Below are positions 56,750 through 64,000 of a stretch of DNA of 64,000 nt, piece by piece. Origin of the DNA: Planctomycetota bacterium (lineage in GTDB: Bacteria; Planctomycetota; GCA-002687715; DRQF01). How positions within the stretch are numbered: the stretch's first letter is position 1; each line of letters starts with the position of its first letter. The translations under genes were made by a program, and so were the position numbers. The DNA is taken from positions 682,001 through 746,000 of the forward strand of contig JACKGY010000003.1 in the NCBI GenBank assembly GCA_020639295.1. The letters run 5' to 3'. The notes under the pieces were generated by a model, which made no database searches, was not told where the DNA came from, and was given only the letters and a program-made list of their open reading frames with translations.

Positions 56750-58015
56750 ATGAAGTCGAAGCTCCTCGCCCTCGCCCTCGCCCTCGGCCTGAGCGCGCCC
56801 GTCGTCGCCCAGGAGGAGCCCCCGATCGAGACGATGCGGGCCACGGCGCGCGAACGGGTCAAGGAGCAGGCGGGCTTCATCAAGCAACAGGTCGTGAAGG
56901 CCCTGATCGTCCTGAAGAACGCCGACGAGATGCCCGAACGCCGGGTGGAACAGGAGCAGGAGGCCCTGGTCGAGCTGGGCCTCGGCGTCCTGCCGGCCCT
57001 GATCCAGGCCATCCAGGAGACCGACTCGGAGCGACTCCTCTACGAGATCGGTCGTGTGCTGGTCCGCCTGGTCGCCGAGAAGCGCGCCACGGTCGCCGAG
57101 ATCGGCGATCCGCTGCGCGACCTGCTCGACCAGAAACACCCCGCCCGCGCCGCCGCGGCGGTCGGCATCCTCGGCTACATCAAGGATCTCTCCGCCCTCG
57201 ACGCGATCCGCCTCATGGTCTCCCGCGACCAGCCGCCGGTCCGCGCCGCGGCGATCGAGGCCCTGGCCCGGCTCGGCGACGAATCGGTCCGCCAGCACTA
57301 TGCCCAGGGCATGGCCCACGAGGACCCGAAGGTACGCCGCGCGGTGATGCGCGCCGCCCGTCTCACCGGTGACGTGCGCGACGTGGAGTTCATCCTGGCC
57401 GGCCTCCAGGACAAGGACCAGGACGTCGTCCTGGCCGCCATCCGCGCCATCGAGGGCGTCGGCACCAACTCGACCAAGGCCATGCGCGCCCTCCACGACC
57501 AGCTGGCCGGCGAGGACGAGAACCGGGTCCGCACCGCGATCGAGGTGATCGGCAACATCGGCAATCGCAACTACTCGGTCGGCCATCTGGGCAACCTGGT
57601 CGAGAACGCCAACCGCAACTGGGATCTGCGCAAGACCGCCGCCATCGCCATGTACCGCCTGGGCAGCTCGGAGGGCATGGACCTCCTCGCCAAGGGCTAC
57701 GAGCAGATCATCCGCGAACGGCCGAAGGACCCGACCAACTACCAGCAGCTGGCCGAGTTCTACGAGGAATTCGGCGCCTGGGGCGACGCCGCCAAGATCT
57801 ACGACAAGGCCATCGACCTGACCCGCCAGCCGGCGCGGCAGAACGATCTCCGGCTCCTGACCGCGCGGGCCTGGGCCCGGGCCGGCCAGTTCAAGAAGGC
57901 CGCCGCCCTGCTGAAGAAGACGCCGCGCAACGACAACTGGCAGGATCTCGCCGACGACCCCGCCTTCGAGAAGATGAAGGAGGATCGTCGCTACCGCGCC
58001 AACTTCGAGCGCTGA
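56750..58015 (+). CDS. Secreted HEAT-repeat/TPR protein
   Basis: This 421-residue protein has a signal peptide (about 1-21, ending SAPVVAQ). From about residue 60 to 290 short helical pairs repeat, with HEAT-type segments such as HPARAAAAVGILGYI, PPVRAAAIEALARLG and PKVRRAVMRAAR. Near the C-terminus there are TPR-like helices (NYQQLAEFYEEFGAWGDAAKIYDKAIDL). It is probably a periplasmic scaffold. Function unknown. It stands alone with no overlaps. Confidence 0.85.
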   Translation: MKSKLLALALALGLSAPVVAQEEPPIETMRATARERVKEQAGFIKQQVVKALIVLKNADEMPERRVEQEQEALVELGLGVLPALIQAIQETDSERLLYEIGRVLVRLVAEKRATVAEIGDPLRDLLDQKHPARAAAAVGILGYIKDLSALDAIRLMVSRDQPPVRAAAIEALARLGDESVRQHYAQGMAHEDPKVRRAVMRAARLTGDVRDVEFILAGLQDKDQDVVLAAIRAIEGVGTNSTKAMRALHDQLAGEDENRVRTAIEVIGNIGNRNYSVGHLGNLVENANRNWDLRKTAAIAMYRLGSSEGMDLLAKGYEQIIRERPKDPTNYQQLAEFYEEFGAWGDAAKIYDKAIDLTRQPARQNDLRLLTARAWARAGQFKKAAALLKKTPRNDNWQDLADDPAFEKMKEDRRYRANFER

Positions 58016-58170
58016 GCGACATCCGGGCTCCAGCCCCGCTCCCGCCTTCCCGCCACGACGGACCCTGGTAGACTGCAGGCCGGCGTTTTCGTCCGGCGCC
58101 GCCCCCTGCGGAGCGGCCCGGCAGCCTCGCGCGTCGCTCAGGCCGCCGACGCGCCGACCAGGAGCCCGTC

Positions 58171-59868
58171 ATGAACGACGACTTCCAGCTCGCCGGCGCG
58201 GGCCGGTCGCTGCCCCCGATCAAGGTGACCATCCTCCCTCAGGATGCGCTCGTCGCCGAGCGCGATCCTCGGCTCGGCCCGCTCGAGATCGAGCTCCCCG
58301 GCGAGGCCTGCCTCGGTCCCGGTCCGACCTCGGCGCGCTTCGCGGTGGTCGACTACGACGCCGACCTCGACGAGGTCTTCGCCCCCGCCGAGCCGCTCGC
58401 GAACGGTCAGGGCTTCAAGGGCATCCGGCGCGGCCGGCTCGACCACGTCTTCCGCCAGGTCAACGTCTGGGGCGTGCTCGGCCGCACGCTCGCCATGCTC
58501 GAGGACGCGCGCGTCTTCGGCCGCCGCATCCCCTGGGCGACCGGCAAGGGCCGCCTCCTGGTCCTGCCTCATGCCGGCTACTGGGAGAACGCCTACTACG
58601 ATCGTGCCAGCGGCGGCCTGCACTTCTTCTACTTCGAGAGCCCGTCCGGCCGGCCGATCTACACCTGCCTCTCGCACGACATCGTCACCCATGAGCTCGG
58701 TCACGCCGTGCTCGACGGTCTGAAGCCGCAGTACAACGAGCTCGACGGCCCGGAGACGGCCGGCTTCCACGAGTACTTCGGCGACGCCGTCGCGCTGATC
58801 TCGGCGATGAGCCACCGCGAGCTGATGGTCGCGGTCGCGGGTCGGAGCCAGCCCGATTTCGCCAACAATCCGATCGCCCAGATCGCCGCCGAATTCGGCC
58901 GCGCCCTCTCCGAGGGCGAGTACGGCAGCCTGGCGCGCGACTACCTGCGCACGGCGACCAACCAGCAGACCATGGCCGACCTCGCCGGCAGCTTCGAGGA
59001 GCACGACTACTCCGAGGTGCTGACCGGCGCTTTCTACGACTTTCTCCAGGCCGCCTACCATCGTCGGCTGGCGACCCGCCTGGCCGGGGGTCGACGGCGG
59101 CCGAACGGCGGCGATCGGGTCGGCGCCCTGATCAGCGCCGCCAACCTCACCGGACGGATGATGTTCCGGGCCCTCGACTACTGTCCGCCGGTGGCGGTCG
59201 GCTACCTCGACTACGCCCGCGCGGTGCTGCGTGCCGACGAGACCGCCTACCCGGGCGAGCCCGGCTTCCGCGAGCTCGCCGCCGGCATCTTCGAGCGCCG
59301 CGGCATCTGCCGGAGTCGGGCCGAGCTGGAGGAACGGGAACGGATCGCCAACCGCGACCTTCGCGGCCTCGACTTCGACGCCCTGAGCGCCTCGCGCAGC
59401 GATGCCTACGACTTCCTCGACCGCAACCGGGCGATCCTCCGAATACCCGCGCTGGCCAACCTGGAGGTCGTCGCGGTCTACCGCACCAAGAAGGTCTCCG
59501 CCAACGACTACCGCCCGCCCCAGGAGATCGTCCTCGAGTTCGTCTGGGCCGAGGACCTGGTGCTGAAGGGGGCGGCCTACGGCGACCTGAGCGGCGCCAC
59601 GATGCCCCTCTGGTGCGGTGGCACCCTGGTGTTCAACCGCGACGGCAACCTCCTCCACTACGTGCTCAAGGCCGACGACCGCCGGCGCCGCCGGGCCTTC
59701 CTCGACTACGTCGCCTACCTGGTCCGCAACCGCATGATCGGTCTCGATGACGGCGAGAAGGGCATCGGCGCCCGGGCGCTGGGCGCGAACCGCATGCTCG
59801 GCCGGATGGTCGCCGGTCGCCTGCACATCCAGAGGTCGCCGGCATTCCGCCATGCCGGCCGGAACTGA
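58171..59868 (+). CDS. Gluzincin-type metalloprotease, module gene 1
   Basis: This 565-residue protein has a zinc site VTHELGHAV (His174, His178) with the third ligand Glu201 in GFHEYFGDAVA, giving HExxH-22-ExxxD. This ExxxD arrangement is that of clan MA(E) (thermolysin/fungalysin-like). The spacing is longer than in thermolysin. It has no signal peptide, so it appears cytoplasmic, unlike most M4 or M36 peptidases. After about residue 330 the helical and mixed region is unrecognised. AGGAG precedes the ATG. The MBL-fold gene starts 9 bases after its stop, so they form a pair. Function unknown. Confidence 0.85.
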   Translation: MNDDFQLAGAGRSLPPIKVTILPQDALVAERDPRLGPLEIELPGEACLGPGPTSARFAVVDYDADLDEVFAPAEPLANGQGFKGIRRGRLDHVFRQVNVWGVLGRTLAMLEDARVFGRRIPWATGKGRLLVLPHAGYWENAYYDRASGGLHFFYFESPSGRPIYTCLSHDIVTHELGHAVLDGLKPQYNELDGPETAGFHEYFGDAVALISAMSHRELMVAVAGRSQPDFANNPIAQIAAEFGRALSEGEYGSLARDYLRTATNQQTMADLAGSFEEHDYSEVLTGAFYDFLQAAYHRRLATRLAGGRRRPNGGDRVGALISAANLTGRMMFRALDYCPPVAVGYLDYARAVLRADETAYPGEPGFRELAAGIFERRGICRSRAELEERERIANRDLRGLDFDALSASRSDAYDFLDRNRAILRIPALANLEVVAVYRTKKVSANDYRPPQEIVLEFVWAEDLVLKGAAYGDLSGATMPLWCGGTLVFNRDGNLLHYVLKADDRRRRRAFLDYVAYLVRNRMIGLDDGEKGIGARALGANRMLGRMVAGRLHIQRSPAFRHAGRN

Positions 59869-59877
59869 GGACGATCG

Positions 59878-61029
59878 ATGACCGGAATCCGCATCCGCAG
59901 CTACAAGGTCGGCTTCGGCGACTGCTTCCTGGTCTCCATCCCGGACGGCTCGAAGCGGAAGCACATGTTGATCGACTTCGGCAACGCGCCCGGGAAGGCC
60001 GGATCGAACGACGACTTTCCGGCGATCGCCGCCGACATCGAACGCGAGACCGGAGGGCACCTCGACCTGGTGGTGATGACCCATGAGCATCTCGATGACA
60101 TGGAGGGCTTCCGATCGCAGAAGCGGATCTTCGACCGGATGACCGTGGACTGGGTCTGGATGAGCCTGCCCAGCGCGCCCGACTACTACGAGCGCTACCC
60201 CGCCGCGGAACGCCAGCTGCGGCTGCGCGAGCTCGCCTTCGCCTTCGCCGCCCGGGCCGAGGAGCGGGGCCTGCGCCTGGCGCCGTCCTTCGCGACCCTG
60301 CTCCGCAACAACCTGAGCAACGCGGAACGCATCGACTACCTGCGCGGGCTGCCGAGGAAGGGCATCCTCTACCTTCGTCGGGGCAACTCGGTCTTGAACC
60401 GGCCGTTCACGCGCGCGGTCAAGGTGAGGGTCCTCGCCCCGGAATCGGACATGAGCGTCTACTACGCCGGCGCCGGCCGGGAGATGGCCGGGCTGGAGAA
60501 GAGCCTGGCGGCCGCCAGCGGCGGCGGTTCGAGCTGGTTCGACTTCCCCGGCGTGGTCCGGGTCCCGGCCCCGACCAACCTCTCGACGCGCGATTGGCGG
60601 CTGCTCGAGGACGCGATCCAGACCGGTAGCAGCGCGGCGATCCGCCAGCTCGACAAGGCGGCCAACAACACGTCGCTGGTCTTCCAGGTCGAGACCCAGG
60701 GCAAGCGCCTCCTGTTCACCGGTGACGCCGAGCTCGAGAGCTGGGCGCTGATGCGGCGCAAGGCCGCGCGCCACCTCGGCGCCCTCGACTTCCTCAAGGT
60801 CTCGCACCACGGCAGCCACAACGGCACCGATCTCGACCTCCTCGACACCCTGCTCCCGACGAGCGGCAGGGACGACGCGGTGGTGCTGGTATCGACCCGC
60901 AGCAAGGTCTACGGCAGCACGCATCCGGTCCCGGACGCGTCGCTCCTGAAGGAGCTGAAGAGGCGCTGCCGGCGCCTGATCTCGACCGACGACCTCGAGG
61001 ATCGGCTCTGGGCGGACGTCGAGCTCTGA
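59878..61029 (+). CDS. ComEC-like metallo-beta-lactamase-fold hydrolase, module gene 2
   Basis: This 383-residue protein opens with YKVGFGDCFLVSIPDG, similar to the ComEC/Rec2 MBL domain start, and LIDFGNA. The metal-binding signature HxHxDD is present as MTHEHLDDMEG (His69, His71, Asp73, Asp74). Later metal-binding parts are LFTGDAE and KVSHHGSHNGTDLDLL. No TM or signal peptide is present. A central insert of about 150 residues (after residue 100) differs from ComEC. GAGGA precedes the ATG. It follows the metalloprotease gene by 9 bases. Substrate unknown, possibly nucleic acid or nucleotide. Confidence 0.88.
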   Translation: MTGIRIRSYKVGFGDCFLVSIPDGSKRKHMLIDFGNAPGKAGSNDDFPAIAADIERETGGHLDLVVMTHEHLDDMEGFRSQKRIFDRMTVDWVWMSLPSAPDYYERYPAAERQLRLRELAFAFAARAEERGLRLAPSFATLLRNNLSNAERIDYLRGLPRKGILYLRRGNSVLNRPFTRAVKVRVLAPESDMSVYYAGAGREMAGLEKSLAAASGGGSSWFDFPGVVRVPAPTNLSTRDWRLLEDAIQTGSSAAIRQLDKAANNTSLVFQVETQGKRLLFTGDAELESWALMRRKAARHLGALDFLKVSHHGSHNGTDLDLLDTLLPTSGRDDAVVLVSTRSKVYGSTHPVPDASLLKELKRRCRRLISTDDLEDRLWADVEL

Positions 61030-61043
61030 GTCGCGAACGAAGC

Positions 61044-61072
61044 GGGGCGGGTCACCCGTGGGTGCCCGCCCC
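61044..61072. terminator. Hairpin with near-perfect symmetry between convergent genes
   Basis: GGGGCGGG (61044-61051) pairs with CCCGCCCC (61065-61072); a bulged T and CACC/GGTG extend it over a CGTG loop. It lies after the MBL gene stop and before the stop of the minus-strand gene. It may be a terminator or a copy of a dispersed palindrome. No T-tract follows. Confidence 0.55.
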
Positions 61073-61107
61073 TACCCTTGCCTCGAGTCGATAGCTCCGT
61101 CCGGGTC

Positions 61108-62541
61108 TCAGTCCTGGACGGTCTCCGCGTCGCGCAGCTCGAAGCTGGCCAGAATGCGTTCCAGTTGCGGCCTCGCCTCGGCGAACCGATGCTCGGGCGC
61201 GGCCATGAGCAGGGCGTAGCCACGGCCGCTGTGGACGACCACCGCACCCAGGCTCCGCAGCCTGGTGCCCTTGTGCTCGGCCACGCATTCGAAGGTGATG
61301 CCCGGCGTCCCGCCGATGTTCTCGGGCCGCTGCCAGACGACCTCGAAGTCGTCGCTCTTGCGCTCCATCCGGGCCATCAGGTCCATGGTCACCGTCTCGC
61401 AGGCAAGTTCCTCGGCGACCCGATCGAAGACGACGGTGTCCACCGATGCCTGCAGGGTCGGGTTCAGCAGCGTGATGGCCACCGGGCTCTCGACCTCGGG
61501 GAACTCGAAGGACCAGGTCAGGTTCGGTCGCGACAGCTTGAAGCCGGCCGGCACGTTCTCGTAGTCGAGCGTGAGCTCGACGCCGTCGCCGTCCTTCTCC
61601 TCGCCGCGGGCGAAGGCCGAGACCTTCTCCGGGTCGGCGCGCAGGGCGACCATGTGAGGCCCGCCCAGCTCCTCGCGGACGATGCCACCGTAGCCGTCGA
61701 TCCAGACCTCCCAGGAGCGCTTGCCCTGGTCGAAGTGCCAGACGGTGACGAACTGGTGCTTGCCGGCGACGATCTCCTTGCGCAGGTTCCGCGTCGCCCG
61801 GACCCGGACGAAGAGGCCGCGCACCGAGTCGTAGACCTTGAAGCTCTGGCCCTGGGCCGGGAAATGCGAGGTGTCGGCGAGCTGACGGATCAGCGACTGG
61901 AGGAACTGGGTGTCCTCCGAGAACAGGATCTCGCGGCGGACCTGGTCGGCGCCGACGCCGACCGCCAGCTCCAGGTGGCCCTTGTCGACCACGCCCGAGG
62001 TGATCGAGGCATGGCTGCCGCTCTCCTCCGAGGCGATCAGGGTCAGCGGGTGGAGGTTGCGATCGACGAACTCGTTGATCTTGATGTCCATGTCGAGCTT
62101 GCCGTCTTCCTTGACGAAGACGGTGCGCGACCGGAACCGATAGCCCTCGGCTTCGCCGTCCCGATCGGGCTCGAGCGAGGTCTCGCGCCAGCCGACGCGC
62201 TTGCCCCGGTAGAACAGGAAGTAGTACTCGTTGCGGTCCTCGTAGCGGCCGAGGTTGACGCTGTTGGCGAGCGCCTTCTTCTCGACCTCGCGGCGCTCGG
62301 CCCGGACGATCTCCTTGACCAGGCGCTTGGGGAAGACCATCTCGCCGCCGCGGAAGAGGATGGTGACCTCGCTGTCGGTCTCCTCGACCACGTGGCCGAC
62401 GATCTCCTGGCCGTTCCGCAGGTGGACGACGTCGTACTCGGTCTTGTCCTGGGTCCCCTCCTGGGCCCGGACCGCTCCGGCGAGGAGCGCCAGGGCGGCG
62501 CAGAGAAGGACGATGGGGAAACTGCGGCACGTGGGTCGCAT
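61108..62541 (-). CDS. Secreted protein of unknown family with N-terminal beta-barrel-like domain
   Basis: This 477-residue protein has a signal peptide (about 1-26, ending GAVRAQ). Near the N-terminus VHLRNGQEIVGHVVEETDSE followed by a matching strand reads like a small SH3/Sm-like domain found in secreted proteins of this type. The rest is mixed beta (YYFLFYRGKRVGWRE, GYRFRSRTVFVKEDGK) with no catalytic motif that I can assign. It is divergent from the PPIase gene across 207 bp. Function unknown. Confidence 0.75.
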   Translation of the reverse strand: MRPTCRSFPIVLLCAALALLAGAVRAQEGTQDKTEYDVVHLRNGQEIVGHVVEETDSEVTILFRGGEMVFPKRLVKEIVRAERREVEKKALANSVNLGRYEDRNEYYFLFYRGKRVGWRETSLEPDRDGEAEGYRFRSRTVFVKEDGKLDMDIKINEFVDRNLHPLTLIASEESGSHASITSGVVDKGHLELAVGVGADQVRREILFSEDTQFLQSLIRQLADTSHFPAQGQSFKVYDSVRGLFVRVRATRNLRKEIVAGKHQFVTVWHFDQGKRSWEVWIDGYGGIVREELGGPHMVALRADPEKVSAFARGEEKDGDGVELTLDYENVPAGFKLSRPNLTWSFEFPEVESPVAITLLNPTLQASVDTVVFDRVAEELACETVTMDLMARMERKSDDFEVVWQRPENIGGTPGITFECVAEHKGTRLRSLGAVVVHSGRGYALLMAAPEHRFAEARPQLERILASFELRDAETVQD

Positions 62542-62748
62542 GGGCCTGGACTCCGTAAACTCCCTCGACGCCCTCTCTATCGGGAGGATCCGGGAACGAG
62601 ATGAGTAAAAACCCGGCGGACTTTGCCACCCCCGGCGGGCTCCGCCCCGTCTGAGGAGCTGATCGGCGCCTCGTTTACGGCGGCGCCGCCGCTTCGTATC
62701 CTGTCCTTCGCCCGCCGCGGGGCGCCGATATCGACGAGAGAACATTCC

Positions 62749-64000
62749 ATGCAGCGAACTCGACCAGGCCTCCTCCTTCTCTGCCTCGGCCTGCTGGCCG
62801 GCCTCCTGGCCGCCCAGGGGGAAGAACCCGCCCGCAAGCTCCGCGAGGGCCTCCTGCCGCCCGCCGGCGCGGTGGCGGTGATCGACGGCATCACCATCGA
62901 CCGCAAGGAGTTCGTGGACGGCTTCTACCACCGCTTCAGCAAGCACCTGACCGGCAAGGAGGCGCTCGAGAACCTGATCTCCCAGCGGATCATCGAGCTG
63001 CAGATGAAGGCCCGTGACGTCGCCGTCACCCGCGAGGACGCCGTCGCCGAGTACGACCGCCTGGACGCCCTGGTCAAGGAACAGTCCAAGAACGCGACCG
63101 ACCTCGCCACCGAGATGCGCAAGAAGGGCATGGGCCGGGAACAGATGCTCGACCTGCTGCGCTTCCGCCTGGCGCTGGCGAAGCTCGCCGCCCAGGACTT
63201 CGGCAAGGCCAGCGCCGACAACATCGAGCAGCAGCAGTGGCTGAAGGCCAAGCGGGCCGACGCCCGGGTCGAGATGGACGAGGCCAAGCTCCCCGAGAAC
63301 GCGGCCGCCCGGGTCGGCGAGGACTTCGTCACCCGCGAGGAGTTCGCCGGGGCCCTGATCCAGCTCCTCGCCCCCGACGAGTCGGTGAAGATGATCGAGG
63401 CCCACATGCAGGCGAAGATCGCCGAGCGACTCTGCGCCGAGCACGAGATCCGGATCACCGGCGAGGACGTCCGCGACCACTACAAGAAGGTACGCGAGGA
63501 CTTCGAGAGCGATCCCCGTTACCAGGGGGTCGCCTTCGCCGACTTCATCAAGGAGCGCTTCGGGATGGACCCCGAGGCCCACCGCGGCAGCGCCAGCTTC
63601 CGCCGCGAGGTCTGCCTGGCGCGGCTCGGCGACCAGCTGGTCGGCGAGGAGCAGACCGCCCGCCTCTACAAGGACCACGAGCGTGAGTTCGGGCCCATCT
63701 TCGAGCTTCGTCACCTCATCATCCGTGGTTCGGACGATCCGGAGTTCAAAGGCAAGATCCGCAGCCTGGCGGAGGCCCGGAAGGTCGCCGACGACGTCTG
63801 GAGTCGCCTCGACGGGGCCAGCATGACCTTCGAGGAGGCCGCGAGCCTGTTCAGCGAGGACGCCCGATCCAAGTTCAAGAAGGGTGAATGGGACTCCTTC
63901 ACCCCGGCCCAGCTCGACGAGGTCGAGGGCGGGGCCAGCATCCTCGAACTCAAGGTCGGCGAGTTCAGCAAGCCCCTGCTCTATGCCGGCGGCTATCGCA
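62749..64000 (+). CDS. Parvulin-type peptidyl-prolyl isomerase (3' end outside window)
   Basis: The frame from the ATG at 62749 stays open to the window edge, giving at least 417 residues. A signal peptide (about 1-22, ending AAQG) precedes a SurA/PrsA-like helical region (AVIDGITIDRKEF, ALENLISQRIIELQM). Near the visible end a parvulin domain begins with FELRHLIIRG, followed by FEEAASLFSEDA, LKVGEFSKPLL and GGYR. Such proteins act as periplasmic chaperones and prolyl isomerases for envelope proteins. There is a second SurA-like N-terminal copy around residues 180-260, so the protein is larger than SurA. The C-terminus is not seen. Confidence 0.9.
   Translation, partial: MQRTRPGLLLLCLGLLAGLLAAQGEEPARKLREGLLPPAGAVAVIDGITIDRKEFVDGFYHRFSKHLTGKEALENLISQRIIELQMKARDVAVTREDAVAEYDRLDALVKEQSKNATDLATEMRKKGMGREQMLDLLRFRLALAKLAAQDFGKASADNIEQQQWLKAKRADARVEMDEAKLPENAAARVGEDFVTREEFAGALIQLLAPDESVKMIEAHMQAKIAERLCAEHEIRITGEDVRDHYKKVREDFESDPRYQGVAFADFIKERFGMDPEAHRGSASFRREVCLARLGDQLVGEEQTARLYKDHEREFGPIFELRHLIIRGSDDPEFKGKIRSLAEARKVADDVWSRLDGASMTFEEAASLFSEDARSKFKKGEWDSFTPAQLDEVEGGASILELKVGEFSKPLLYAGGYR

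Overview
The window is a gene-dense, GC-rich bacterial chromosome segment with about 50 protein genes on both strands. Most genes are separated by a few bases or overlap by 4 bp (ATGA/GTGA). I place it provisionally in Planctomycetota or a similar phylum. The reasons are a receptor Ser/Thr kinase fused to an FGE-sulfatase-like domain, a second membrane Ser/Thr kinase, many secreted or lipoprotein genes of unknown family, S46 and M1 peptidases, a GspG-like protein with no prepilin leader, and a selenocysteine cassette. No rRNA gene or taxonomic marker is present, so this placement is an inference.

Layout. 1-13.2 kb: a histidine kinase/OmpR regulator pair; a small membrane protein; truD and a TIGR01777 epimerase; a secreted S46 peptidase with an exonuclease/endonuclease/phosphatase protein; then an operon of a NhaD/ArsB-type antiporter, a UspA-like protein, rsmG and a GspG-like protein. 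13.2-20.7 kb: a short hairpin-repeat patch, an M1 lipoprotein peptidase, dinB, a six-TM Ser/Thr kinase, hemH, tRNA-Pro and a BNR-like lipoprotein. 21.0-24.2 kb: a zinc-ribbon membrane protein and the selenium cassette selA-selD-tRNA(Sec). SelD itself carries selenocysteine at an in-frame UGA. A strong hairpin closes the cassette. 24.2-31.7 kb: a BoxD/PaaZ-type aldehyde dehydrogenase, rhomboid, Nudix, a 7Fe ferredoxin, an esterase-fold protein that has lost its nucleophilic serine, a 2Fe-2S ferredoxin and mnmG. 31.8-42.5 kb: two large arrays of a GC-rich multi-hairpin repeat family flank xdhC, a lipoprotein alpha/beta hydrolase, a hybrid histidine kinase, a YfhO-like membrane protein, a cupin and a PhoD-like phosphatase. 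42.5-50.1 kb: an overlapping pair of helicases (UvrD-like and MrfA/YprA-like) diverges from a kinase-FGE fusion. 50.1-64 kb: a compositionally odd coiled-coil membrane protein, an unknown gene coupled to serA, lysine 6-aminotransferase, a HEAT-repeat secreted protein, a two-gene module of gluzincin metalloprotease plus ComEC-like metallo-beta-lactamase, a secreted unknown protein, and a parvulin-type PPIase cut by the window edge.

The coherent functional unit is the selenium cassette. SelD makes selenophosphate, SelA converts Ser-tRNA(Sec) to Sec-tRNA(Sec), and the tRNA lies just downstream; SelB is not in the window. The features most worth follow-up are the three dispersed hairpin-repeat arrays, which share leader modules across loci about 10 kb apart, and the metalloprotease-MBL pair, which I cannot match to a described system.
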